Of a stretch of 64,000 nt of DNA, positions 11,401 to 22,206 are shown piece by piece. Each line of letters opens with the position of its first letter. Within the stretch, counting starts at the first letter, position 1. The position numbers were made by a program, and so were the translations under genes. This DNA comes from Phoronis australis. Its lineage: Eukaryota > Phoronida > Phoronidae. Under the pieces are notes generated by a model. That model had not been told where the DNA came from. It saw nothing but the letters and a program-made list of their open reading frames with translations, and ran no database searches. Where the stretch lies: contig NMRA01000047.1 in the NCBI GenBank assembly GCA_002633005.1, positions 123,224 to 187,223 on the forward strand. Direction: 5' to 3'.

Positions 11401-14400
11401 GTACGTACATTGTTTAAGACTCCGTTCGTCATTGTTAACCCGAACATGCGCTAGCTCGTGCCGTGTCAGGTGTTCTTCGTGTAAATGCAGCTATAAACAG
11501 TGATGTACGATGTGGTTGCTACTAGGTGGTGCACTGAATTTAAAGTACAGTGCCACGATTATGCGAGCTTGTAACTATATTCCGTAGTTTAACTGATTAG
11601 TAAAAAAGGTCTAATTCACTCGATTTAACAGCTATACGGTTTGCTTTATACTGGTGCTCTGCTGCATGATAATAAGTATACAGGAAAATAGTCGACGAGG
11701 TCACGTTTTTAATGCCACGTAGGCCTACTACTGCAGCCCCAGGACGGAACACCACCAGTCCTCTTTGACTGCCACCTGGAGATCGCCAGCCACAATAGAA
11801 CGGGCAAGTGCTACATTAGACAAGTGCAATTGGGTGGCACTGAACAGTTAGACTGCGGCCGAGGCCAATTTGTACTCCCGAAACGTTAGAATCTAGGGGT
11901 AGGCCAGGCTTGGGGGCATTTTTAGTTAGGTACATGTATTGTATGTAGGCCAAGTGAATTTGGTTTGTTTGTATTTGTGAACATGCTGAGAATTAAAATA
12001 GACACTTTCTTGGCTGTAGCTGCACTCTTCTTTAAGATGGTGGCCCCCTGTTGCAGTTGTTGTGCATTGCTGTGTAGCAACTGTGAAGTTGTCCGCGATT
12101 TCAGGTACCCCTCAAACAAGCCAGATTTGCAAAAAAACTAGTTGGTTGACAGTACTTTTGAACCACATTTTTGGAATTGGTAGGAAATTTGCTTTCGGAA
12201 TCTAATGTTGGCTTTAGTCGAGCATCGGCAGGGAAGTGGTGATTTTGGGGTGAAAAGTGCCGATTTTGCATTTTTGTCCTTATTTTTCTTAGTCTAGCTT
12301 GGTATCCAGTGGGAGTGAAAGGGTCAAAAATACAAGAGAGAACAAAGTTTCTGTGCTCATCTGTAGGGCTTGTGATGTGAAATGACTCAAAACTTTTCTT
12401 TATTTGCATGCAGTTTTTGAAAGAGTGAAGAAACGGTGAAGAGTCCATTGACGTGATAGGCAAATCCCTGTGAGAACTGTTCAGTGCCTCCGTAGCAGAC
12501 GGCTCCGATCTATTCTGGCACATATTTGGTCATAGAAGGCTATCCCTGCAAACAAATGCACTGATTGGTACCCTCCTCACAATATTAAGGTTTTGCTTTT
12601 AACTCCATTTTGATATCGATTGTGTTTGTGTTCAATACATAAAATATTTAGCCCAGAAAGCGAACCATTATACCCAGGCTTAAAAAGCAAGCCATCCCAG
12701 ATGACTTTCCATATAAGGAAATCACTACGCTCATGAACTTGTGTTCAGCTTGCGCGAAGCCGGCTGTGGGCGGGAGGTTAGAACGAGGCCAGTGCTACAT
12801 GTACTTCTGCGGCTCCCATTTTGAAATTACAACCAATAGCACTCCTAGCGGATGAATTTCCGGCGTCGCAAAAGCTTACGATGTTGCCAAACGGCCGTTT
12901 TTTATGAATGGTATTTTGGAGCCAAGTCGCCAAGTAGCATAACACGTTTTTCATTGGGAGACTTTCAGGAGCAATAGAAGCTGATCACATGGGACCTATG
13001 ACTGTTATTGCCATCTTACCGTAGGCCTACCAAGAGTTACTTAGTCTTCACAGCGGGTAACACAGGAAACAGTTTCGACATCGTGAGAAGACCCTGTCAG
13101 TATGTATGTGATTAGACCTGATTTGTTTTAAATAAAAGTTATTAAGTACCTTCTTATCCTCTAAAGGCCACTGTATCTGATTCCATGTTACCATGGAGTC
13201 ACCACACTGCCCTTGAAGTTTCTCATTGATAACATCGTTAAGTACAGTACGTTAAATTTCTCTTCAAGTTACTATGCGCATTATCTCTTGTTGACTTTGG
13301 ACCGCATGTAACATTTAGTTCTGCTTAGATATGGTTACGGCTTCTTATGGAATTGTTAATCACTGCTTTTAATAGTTCGTAAGATTAGCACTTACTTTTC
13401 ACAGCGGGAATGGTATTGTTTTAGGACCACTCATCCTTAACAGCCGTAATTCACCTACGCAATGAATAACTATGAAATACCAAAAATGAACATTTCTTTT
13501 GTTTCAGCCTGTTTTTTAAAGAAATGTTACAAATTATCTACTTTTCCGCTAAAAAGTCTTCACAAATTGGTGGATATTGTATGAGCTTTTAGCCATAGAT
13601 GAAAGGTCACCGTTTTAGGAAAGAGTTAATCAAATATGACAGTCACAAAATGAAATGCGAAAATAGTGGATCACTGTTTCAGAATGGTCGCTTTAATTTG
13701 TGGTGCTGAAACTGCACCCTGAAACTTATTTCAAAGTTACTCTTGCCAAGATAGCAGATGATTTCTATCGTCAAAAAGAATTAAAGGATCACCTGCCAGT
13801 GATTTTCAAACGTCCACTATAATGTCTGGGGATGGAAGTCCTTTAAGTGTGGACAAGTTCGAGGCATAGTTTGTGATTAAGAAATCCCATTCACTCACTA
13901 TTTGAATTTTTGGTAATAAGTGAAACAGTAACCAAGTAGCGAGACCGTCTAGTCCACGAGTCAGTTTACGAGAAAGGTAAGCAGAAATTATCAAAAAACA
14001 GAAATGGTCGCCTACATTGCTTTCGATGCCGACATAATGAAATAAGGTCCAGCTTTTCGTCTAAAATTACGGCGTGTGGTTGCATATAGATATAACGGAA
14101 TCAGACTAAGTAAGATAATATGCTAGTGTTAGCTTACGAAGTAAGTGATGAGTAAAAAGGAAACTCTCCTGTAAGAAGAGTGTTTAAGGCCACTTTCAGT
14201 CTATCTCACTGGTGCAGAAATTTGCTTAACTTTTCAGTTTCGGGATCTAATTATCATTTTAACAGTGTCATCCATTAAACAGTTTGATTAAGCCTTCAAA
14301 TGTAAACATTGTTGCTTAGACTGTGAAGCTGCCTCGTGGCTTCATTTGAACTTGCGAGTCATTACGTTTTTACTTGAATGAACCAATGCACTTCACACTA

Positions 14401-14406
14401 CTACCA
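8498..14406. other. Long stretch with no supported gene
   Basis: Almost 6 kb without a recognisable exon. The largest frame, 140 codons on the minus strand at 12,101-12,523, is low in complexity (rich in Ser, Pro, Asn, Lys) and matches no family I know. A lone GATCCGCCACTG end at 10,288 and the short dispersed repeat at 11,935 are the only repeat signals I found. Confidence 0.4.
11935..11986. repeat. Short dispersed repeat shared with 63,715-63,766
   Basis: Both places carry GTATGTAgGCCAAGTGAAT followed by TTTGTGAACATGCTGAG with few differences. The second copy adjoins the 5' flank of TLR copy 2. The element type is unknown. Confidence 0.5.
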
Positions 14407-14412
14407 TTTATT
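14407..14412 (-). terminator. Polyadenylation signal of the rhodanese gene
   Basis: AATAAA on the minus strand (TTTATT on plus), about 93 bases after the stop codon of the last exon at 14,505. Confidence 0.5.
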
Positions 14413-14504
14413 GCTCATGACAGCACAGTATTAACAAATTTTGATTTTAACGGGCCTCTCACATGCTGTGCCCCTGTTAGATAAAGCAGCCAAAGCGACG
14501 ATCC

Positions 14505-17216
14505 TCAACAAGTGTCTTCGTACGTATATCCCGGCCCCAGAGAAACTTGGTCCGGCGTGGTTGCGCGACAGTAGTACTCACTCCAAGATCCATCATACAT
14601 TGGTGCCTCGATCCCACATAGATGCGCCACCAGCGTAGTGATACAAGCCAGAATGCCTGTAAAACAAGAAACTAGTCGTTGGTAATTACGCTGTGCAAGC
14701 TTGCAATTCAGTTTATGGAGAACATTACTGCCTCATGCACGGCTTCAACAATGAGAATCAAAATATATGGCTTCGATGCACGTCATACTACTTGTATGGA
14801 GCACCCAGTCGATCAGCGCCCCCAGGTTATCTTTGAACAACTGCTGTCGAGAAAGAACTAGAAAAATAATGGCTGGGTAGGAAAATGTGTTTTGGGAATA
14901 TGAAAGATAAAAACTCGTGAAAACAGATCTGTATTCACCGGACAATATTGCTGTGAGAACGCCCGTGCGTTTTGCTAGGGAGGCGAAGGAAGGCGACTAT
15001 CCTGTAGTAATTCTCTTACCCGGAGATGTTCACTTATTGTTCTTACAGGTACATTCTATGTACAGGTCGCAAAATCACGAACAACTGAAGAACTATAAAA
15101 ACAAGATTTTTCTTGTTTGGCAAGTACAGTACGTCAACCTTTACACTTCGCCTTTAAAAAGCAACTCCCAGTTTCAGGTTTGACAATGGCCGTACAGTCT
15201 GGATTCAGTTTTCGTGCTCAGACTTGACACTGCTAAACTACAAGCGTGGAATTATTGTGTAATATCAGAAATTCTTTAGCAAATGAGTGCGTAAGCTCAA
15301 GTCAGATAATATTTAATCTTAAGGCAATTGACTGGGCTAAGTGGAAGCACATGGTACTGGTGACGTTAGTTCACACACGAGGGGCCTCTGGGGCCCGGTA
15401 CAAGAAAATTGACTTTGCTTAGAAAAATGTTAAATTTATGTCAATTTTCAGATATGACTTCAATTTATCTTAAGTCTGTTCCAAGAAATAAAGCGAAGTT
15501 AAGATTTACTTAAGTTTCGCCTGATGTTCTACTACTTACTGGATGCGGAAATTTCAGTTTGGAAATTGAGACAAATCTTAGACTTAAGTAAAACATGAAG
15601 TTAGGTCAGTTTCTTGGAGCGGGTCCCTGAATTAGAATAACAGCTGTGTTGGCTTGCAGAGTAGGAGCATTGTCCTTAAAAATGGTTTCCTATTTGCCCT
15701 AACTAGAGCGAGAGGGGTGAGTTTGTCTATATGTATCAATGTCCATTGCAAACTAAAACTGTGGTGCTCAGCCTCAGCACGGATGAAGACATTGGTCACT
15801 AGTTACCTTGCCCGTCTGGCCAGACTCGAGACAGAGTAGTTGGTTGTTTCAAGTGTGTCAACAGTTTGTAACCCTTTCCAGATGCATAACTGCCTACATC
15901 TAATTCAGTGCACAAGATGATTTTAATCAGTGAAGTATACGGAATTATCATTGTCTGTAACTTGTTTTACCGATGACATTCCCAATGGATATCTGCCTGA
16001 GAACATCATATTACCTGAACGACAGGTGGAAATTATGGGTTTTCGCAGATCAATTCCCGCTTTTTTTAACATGTCCATCAGTTCAGGCGTGGATTTGATA
16101 AGGTTCTCCGGGTTCAAAACGTGATCAAATGGTATGTTGATGGAATGCGGAATGTGACCGGGTTGAACCGCTGCAATGAAAAAAGTCAAATATTTTAAGT
16201 GCAATGTGGAAGACAAAAATGAGCCTAATTAAATGCAATGTGAATTTTTAGCCACGTAGAATCCAGTGTGAATGAAGGAGCATTTCTAAGAACTATTCTC
16301 CTTTCGGCAATTTTGGAATATACATGCGACCTTCCTTTGGTAAAACTTACGGTAGAGCTATAAGTTGAAACCTGTTTCATCACTCAAGTGAGACGCCAAT
16401 GGTGCATTAGCATGGTACAGAACGAGAATTAGTTGAAATCACCAAAACTGGATTTATTGACATTTCAATTTATTTTTAATATGTTACTTAAGAGAACTTT
16501 CTTTCAAAACTTTCAAAATTTACAAAATCCTAAATCTCAACAACCACTATCTTTTGAAAAGAGAGATACCTACGGCTTGTTGGAATGAGTCCCATGAAGC
16601 TTTGGTTAGGTCTGGAATCCACTACCTGATAGTTGCCAGTCCGCAAATTGTCTATTAGGTCTTCAAACGTGGCCAACAAAGGGCGGTACAGGCTGGCTGT
16701 AAAGTTTTGCGCGTCAATCGAAGTTGCTTCACTTGTAGTCATAAATCCGTCTTCCTCCCACTTCGGTAATCCGCCATTCAGCACAGAGACTCGATCATGG
16801 CCAAATACTTTGAACATCCACCAGACGCGCGGGGAGGATCGGATCTTGAGAGGGCTGTTATCGTAAACGACTACGTGGTGATTGTTACTGATTCCAAGAT
16901 GCCCGACATATTCAGCAAACTCTTCGGGTGAAGGAAGCATCAATGGAAAAGGGGAATTCTTGTTGGCGCATTCAGTTAAGTCGAAAAATCTGGCTCCAGG
17001 GATGTGCTTGCTCAAAAAGCTTTCAGAAGCCTTATATCCTGATTCAGTCAGACTTCCGTCTAGGATTCGAATGCTTGGATCTCCACGCTGGATTAAATCG
17101 TGCAACTGAGACGTGGAAAGTAAAGTTTCTTCTCTGATTCGTTGAAACCGGCTCTCTGACTCCTGGGAATGCGCAACAGTACTCACGAACAAAACTGTTA
17201 CAATTGTCCAAGTTCG
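14505..17216 (-). CDS. Two-domain rhodanese: thiosulfate/mercaptopyruvate sulfurtransferase
   Basis: I joined three exons on the minus strand: 17,216-16,574, 16,170-16,015 and 14,656-14,505. Introns are GT-AG (donors GTAGGT and GTAATA; acceptors TTGCAG and TTACAG), and the joined 951 bases stay in frame to a TGA. The product has about 316 residues plus a missing first exon, close to the ~297 usual for TST/MPST. The N-terminal rhodanese domain shows HIPGARFFDL, FAEYVG, RVWWMFKVFGH and SVLNGG. The C-terminal domain shows VVDSR, GHIPHSINIPF, the active-site loop CRSGILA, and YDGSWSEY. The catalytic Cys is about residue 264 of the visible part. These enzymes move sulfur from thiosulfate or 3-mercaptopyruvate to cyanide or thiols. 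The loop is a hybrid of TST (CRKG) and MPST (CGSG). Exon 2 opens with a hydrophobic stretch (TIVTVLFVSTVA) resembling a signal peptide. A tiny first exon, ATG CTG CAA at 17,326-17,318, would fit in phase but is weak. Confidence 0.9.
15388..15632. mobile_element. MITE-like inverted repeat in a rhodanese intron
   Basis: GGGGCCCGGTACAAGAAA on the left and TTTCTTGGAGCGGGTCCC on the right are imperfect inverted copies about 240 bp apart. TTAAGTCT words near both ends are also mirrored. It lies in the last intron of the rhodanese gene, outside the splice sites. Confidence 0.4.
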
Positions 17217-17326
17217 CTAAAAATAAATCAACAATGACCAATGAAAATGGACTAGCCATCAAATATCAGTACACAATGCATGTACACGTTGACTTAAACT
17301 CTTCCCAAACACGTCACTTGCAGCAT

Positions 17327-18117
17327 TAAGCCTTTTTCATCATCAAACTGAGGCGAAAAGTAATTTTCTGAGACCAGCGTCGGCGCGAAGTTGAACGCAG
17401 TCCCCAGTCTAACACTCTGCTGTCGGAGCTAAATCTCACTAGAAAAACACCATAGTATTTTAAGTGTATTAATTTAAGTGAGGATTGTCTAGCAGGCACC
17501 TATAGAGAACTAACTATTCGTAAAAAATCACAGAAGCTCATTAGAATGTTTTCTTTTGAGTTTTGACGTTCTGTTCTGGTCTATTCCATCCAACAGTGAT
17601 CCATTTTTGACCGTAAAATCGCTGTCAATTTAAATACTATAAATACGCAGAGAACGAAGTTTGTCGAAATGAACAAAAACTCATTTTAATTGGAAAAAGT
17701 GTTCGAAGCAATGTTTGCTTACATGCAGGTCTACAACTGTCATTTTGTACAGCACGTTTACTGAGCCCTGATCGTTAATTCAGTTATAAATCATAGATGG
17801 AATAAACTACCCTCAGCAAATTTTCTGTGCGGTCTACTGTTAAACCTGGGCATGAACCAGCTTCTAAACATTCCTCCCAGACATAAGGCCAAAAAGCATG
17901 CTCGGTTCTGTTCTGTACCTCGACTTATTTGGAAACCAGCGCCCACTTCTTTAAAGAGAATGATACCCGCTTTAATTAGACATTTTACCGTCTTAATCGG
18001 TCTATATCCGCATCAACTCGTCGATCTTACCTCGCCGAGAGGTGTCACGTTAACCTGTGAGGAAGGTGAGAAAAAACGCAGCGACCTCAGTGGTTCTTCG
18101 GCAGAGTGAGTGCCGCT
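17327..18117. other. Presumed 5' region of the rhodanese gene; no exon proven
   Basis: The promoter and the true first exon of the minus-strand rhodanese should lie here or just below 17,327. I saw no clear core promoter. A plus-strand frame of 85 codons at 17,852-18,109 has no recognisable domain. Confidence 0.35.
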
Positions 18118-18298
18118 ATGGTGTGGTGTATTGTTCCCACTTGTGCGAACTATGAACTGCAAGGAAAGCGGGTATATCGTTTTTTCGATTTCCGCGTGCT
18201 TCGGAAGTGGCTCGCGGTAGTGAAGAATGAAAAGCACGCCGTTAATACCAAGTATGAGGCCGTGAAACTTCTCCGTAGGTGTCTGTCAGTGGCCTACA
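18118..18298 (+). pseudogene. THAP-type zinc finger remnant
   Basis: The frame from ATG 18,118 opens with MVWCIVPTCAN, matching the first Cys pair of a C2CH THAP finger. RVYRF and LRKWLAVV follow, fitting the conserved Phe and Trp positions. The distal C-x2-H pair is absent in this frame. GTAGGT after about 18,268 could be a donor, in which case the second half would be in another exon, but I found none. THAP domains bind DNA and occur in P-element-like transposases and host factors. I judge this a decayed transposon piece. Confidence 0.4.
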
Positions 18299-20323
18299 CT
18301 TCGTCGGATCGGTTGCTGATCAGTTTTTGATTGTGGAGAATTGTAGTTGGCCATGAAAACATAAACAATTACAATTAATTGAAGGCGTGAAAACATAACG
18401 TTTTACATAGCCTGTTTGATGACTGACTCGTTCGTTAGGGTTTTGTTTGGTACTCCGGGTGTAGGATTTTTTAGCCATTTCTTTTTCTCAGCCCTAAAAA
18501 ACGTCGTAAGCACATCTTTTTAAGATGAGTGGCAAAATCAGAATTGTCCATGAGACACGCCTGCGCTTGTCCAAGAATTCGTTTCACTTGCGAAATTCCG
18601 TGGCAGCAAACGCTTGCGTTAGTCGTTCCATTGTCGTACAGTTAGCTCACTGACACCACAAGTTCAAACAGTTTTCGGAACTATTCACACGTTCCGTTGT
18701 CTATGTACGTTCACGGAGCCTCTCTATTATTTCTTGATCAGTGTTGTCCTGTGAAACCTAACAATCGACCTGTGAAATCTTCGTCGGATGAACACTCGTC
18801 TAAGTCGAAATTGCGAGTTGCCACGTTGATGTTTATATTGTGCGTTCTGCCGGTTTCAAATGAATTATTCTCAACTTGGCTGGTTTATGTTCGTGATGTC
18901 CTCAGTCCGGCCACGATGTGCCTGATCGGGTTCCGAGCCACTGGCCGGGATAGCAAGCGTTTTGTGTGTTTAGAACTGAAAAACTCGCAAGTCTAAAATT
19001 ACAGCACGCAGCTATATTCTCTTGTCTATATTTCACGGAAGAATAATTTGAATTAAACATACCCCAAACTCCCGCGACCGACCTTGCGGCAAATTGGCCT
19101 GCCGAACTTTGTAGGCTACGGTACGTTCAAATACCTAAAATCCGTAAGAGCGAAACAAAATAACGCGTTTGTTTAGTAACTCAGTGTATTTGTAAGGGTT
19201 TTACATCCAATTTTGATGATTTATTGTTGTAAAATGATGAATTCAAGCGATAAGCTGAAACCAGTAAGCGCGTTGTGAACTGCTGGACAGACTGCATTCG
19301 AATCTCTGACGTCATTGCTTAATTTCAAGACCTGCGTCTGCCGTCAGGTGTCAGGTAAAAGAGCTGTACTTGCTGTTATTGAGTGGAACTACTCGATCTA
19401 AATTGATAGAAAATAGGTTGTTTTGGTTGGCATTCTCCTTCAAAGAAACAAACGCTCGCCAGTGTCAGTTTTCACCGAGGTCTCAAACGACCTTGATAAA
19501 ACGCCATGGCGTGCCCAGTGAAGCAAACATGCCTGTCTGTCAAGAATTTCGACCTGGATTTTGTTATTCCCTGGCCCCTAGAAAATCGTAGCAGTCGACA
19601 TAACTCGACCGGAAATCGATAGATTTGCCTTTCGAGCATTTTTTTGACCCGGGCCTAAAGATATGAAAGGCTTACCGTATCGAAACAGTACTAACCTTCG
19701 GTGTTGTTTAATTATTGTCGTGGTATGACGGCGATTTGAAAAGTTTCAGAACAACGAATATCCGTATACAGTAGGATTTACTTAATCTATCCGAATGTTT
19801 CATTCCCACTAGAAAACTTTTCTTGAAAACAACGCATGCGCAAAAGTAGCAGAATCCACATGGTCATAATGCCCTGGTTTAGTGACAAACATTTTCAAAT
19901 TTAACGTATTGTCAATTCCATTTTTGACCTGTTGAAAATGTGTGTATTTTTCTTGGTTACGGAAAAGAAATCCTATCGTCGATCGATTGTAACAGTAAAG
20001 TTAACGCATTAATTCGATTTTCGTTTTGCAGCTTCGAGTGCTTTGAGAGCAAAAGTTCACTAAAAGCTTTAGCGGGGAATAAACTGTACACGCGTTTGTA
20101 ATCCAAACAATTTAGACTTTTTCAATTACCCCAGTTGATCTATTTTACGTATTATAAACAAAATGGTGTACCGCGATTCCACCATGCTGTAAATCACATT
20201 CCAAAACGGGGATATAAACAAGGAACGATTTTGCGTTCCTAGTAGCAAAATATGCACATTTTACTCAGAGAATAACTTCGTAGTAGGAATGGAATTATTT
20301 GGAGGTCTGTATGTTGCACTGGT
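18299..20323. other. No feature recognised
   Basis: About 2 kb of spacer. The 99-codon plus frame at 18,697-18,996 has hydrophobic patches but no domain I recognise, and no splice sites that connect it to the THAP remnant. Confidence 0.4.
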
Positions 20324-21077
20324 TCAACTTTTGGCCCGGCGCAACTGACACGGAGCAAATTGATGGGTCTCAAGCGCCCGTTTACGCACACAACTCACTC
20401 TGGCAAGACTGAAATTGTAGGCTGGAGAGTGGATCACACATGCGCAGGTTTTCAAATGACGGGAGTTGAAGAGACAGAGAACCTGTATTTAGGTCATTAC
20501 ACAAGCGCAGAAGAGATGATCCTTTCCGCCTTGCCCCAGCTTCGCGTTTAGACAAATAATTGACACGAAGCATGATGTTCTAGCGCAAATTGCTCTACCT
20601 CACAAACGGGTGGCAAAAGTAGTCACCGCGGTGTTAATTTGCTTTAGTTCAGTCCCGTTTACACACATACTTGCGCTGGAATAATTCGTTCGGTGTCAGC
20701 TGATCCGTGTCAACTTTTGTAGTTTAAACGGCAAGTACTTGCGCTGGAACATCTCGCTCCGTGTCAGCTGATCCGTGTCAACTTTTGTAGTGTAAACGGC
20801 CGCGGTGACAACTTTTGTCACACGTTTGTGAGGTAGAGCAATTTGCGGTCGATCATTTTGCTCCGTGTCGATTATAGGTCTAAACGCGAAACTGGGACTA
20901 GGCAGACATAATCATCTCCACTGCCCTTGTGCAATGACCTACAATCAAGTTCTCTATCTGTGCAACTCCGCCATTTGAAAGCCTGCGCATGTGCGATCCA
21001 CTCAGTGAGTTGTGTGTGTAAACGGCTGTTTGACACTGATCATTTGCTCAGTGTCAGTTGCGCCTGGCCAAAAGTTG
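20324..21077. mobile_element. Fold-back element, ~310-bp inverted arms
   Basis: The left arm (20,324 to about 20,640) and right arm (about 20,810 to 21,077) are inverted copies over nearly their full length. Shared words include CAACTTTTGGCC, GCGCAACTGACAC, CACATGCGCAGG, TTCGCGTTTAGAC and GCTCTACCTCACAAACG. The left arm has about 15 extra bases near 20,418. The centre holds a 68-bp tandem pair. There is no coding frame, so it is non-autonomous. Confidence 0.8.
20668..20803. repeat. 68-bp tandem duplication in the fold-back centre
   Basis: Two adjacent copies start TACTTGCGCTGGAA at 20,668 and 20,736 and share GTGTCAGCTGATCCGTGTCA. Confidence 0.85.
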
Positions 21078-21384
21078 ATGTCTCATTGGGACTAATGACA
21101 TTAGCTCTAATCTAATCCTGTCAACAAACATTGGGTAACCGGGCAAATGAGAGTGCTATACCAGCTGTATAAGCTCTGCCTTCAGCTGAGTTATATAACA
21201 ATGCATCGATCGATAAAATATTTCCAGGGACTGGGTGGATGTTTCAAACTAATTACGGTTCTTAAGATAAATAAGCCAAGGCTCGAGGTCAGAATCAGAC
21301 GATATTTTCGGTTGACGCGTTTTGCTTTGCAGGAAAAGCAGAAAACGAACTTACCCATAGTCTTGCAATACGTGGCACTTCCTG
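21078..21384. other. Short spacer, no feature recognised
   Basis: DNA between two fold-back structures with no supported gene. Confidence 0.4.
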
Positions 21385-22206
21385 TAGGCCGGATTGTACT
21401 GAAACCCCCTCGATCCCCACATTCCTTGACCCACAACCCCACCGACCCATGACCCACGACCCCCTCAACCCACGACCCGGATGTAGCTGGGCGACTTTCC
21501 CATAACATAAGACATACCTACACGCGAGTCTGCTCTGACTGAAGTCTGGTGATTGAAAACAGAAAGTGACGGGAAAACGCCGGTGTGTTTTGAATAGCGC
21601 ATTGTGAGCGCGCTATCGTTGACACGGAAATAGTTCCACGACCGGCTATCAACGACACAGTTGTAATAAACTTAGGGAGAGAGTACGTTAACGTGAATGT
21701 ACATAATTTCATATTTTTATTATTTGCTTTCTTTTATATACTCTCTTACAATATACGCCATATAACATTGAAATACTTTTTAGTTAACAGTTTGTTTTTT
21801 CAAGCTATATTACTGGTGAAATTACAGTTTTGTCATTTCCTCGCACTCTGCATTTCACTGAAGAGCAGACGAGACGATAACCGTGACTCTGCCGGGAACG
21901 ACATTGCAAGATTGGTAGGTCTTTGATTTGATTTGGTTGCGTCGTTTTCTTTTGTTTTGGCTTTCAAACTTGCCGAATCGACTGCCTTAATTGCAAAAAA
22001 CAGGGAAAAGCCAGTCGAGCTCACGGCCCAACTCATTGGTGCTGAAGTCAGCATTTGTTCTATGTTCAGATCGAGTCGATCTTGTGTAGACTGGGTCGAC
22101 GGGGTTCTGGGTCGTGGGTCGACGGGGTCGAGGGTCGTGTGGGTCGAGGGGGGTTTGGGCCGATGGGGTGGGGGGCTGAGGGGGTTTCAGAAAAATCCCT
22201 GTAGGC
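21385..22206. mobile_element. Fold-back element with minisatellite arms
   Basis: The left arm (21,385-21,482) is built of GACCCACGACCCC-type words on the plus strand. The right arm (22,082-22,206) is built of their complements (GGGTCGTGGGTCGACGGGG). Both outer edges carry the same inverted CTGAAACCCCCTC word next to AGGCC. Arms made of internal short tandem repeats resemble Foldback/Galileo-type transposons. The 600-bp centre has no convincing gene. Confidence 0.65.

Noticed and set aside
12101-12523. 140-codon minus-strand frame
   Set aside because: Low-complexity composition, no family, no supporting signals; consistent with chance in a 64-kb window.
17044-17262. 72-codon minus frame starting MMASPF as the rhodanese N terminus
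   Set aside because: It is in a different frame from the rhodanese exon and an in-frame TAG in the acceptor blocks direct extension, so the real start must be in another exon.
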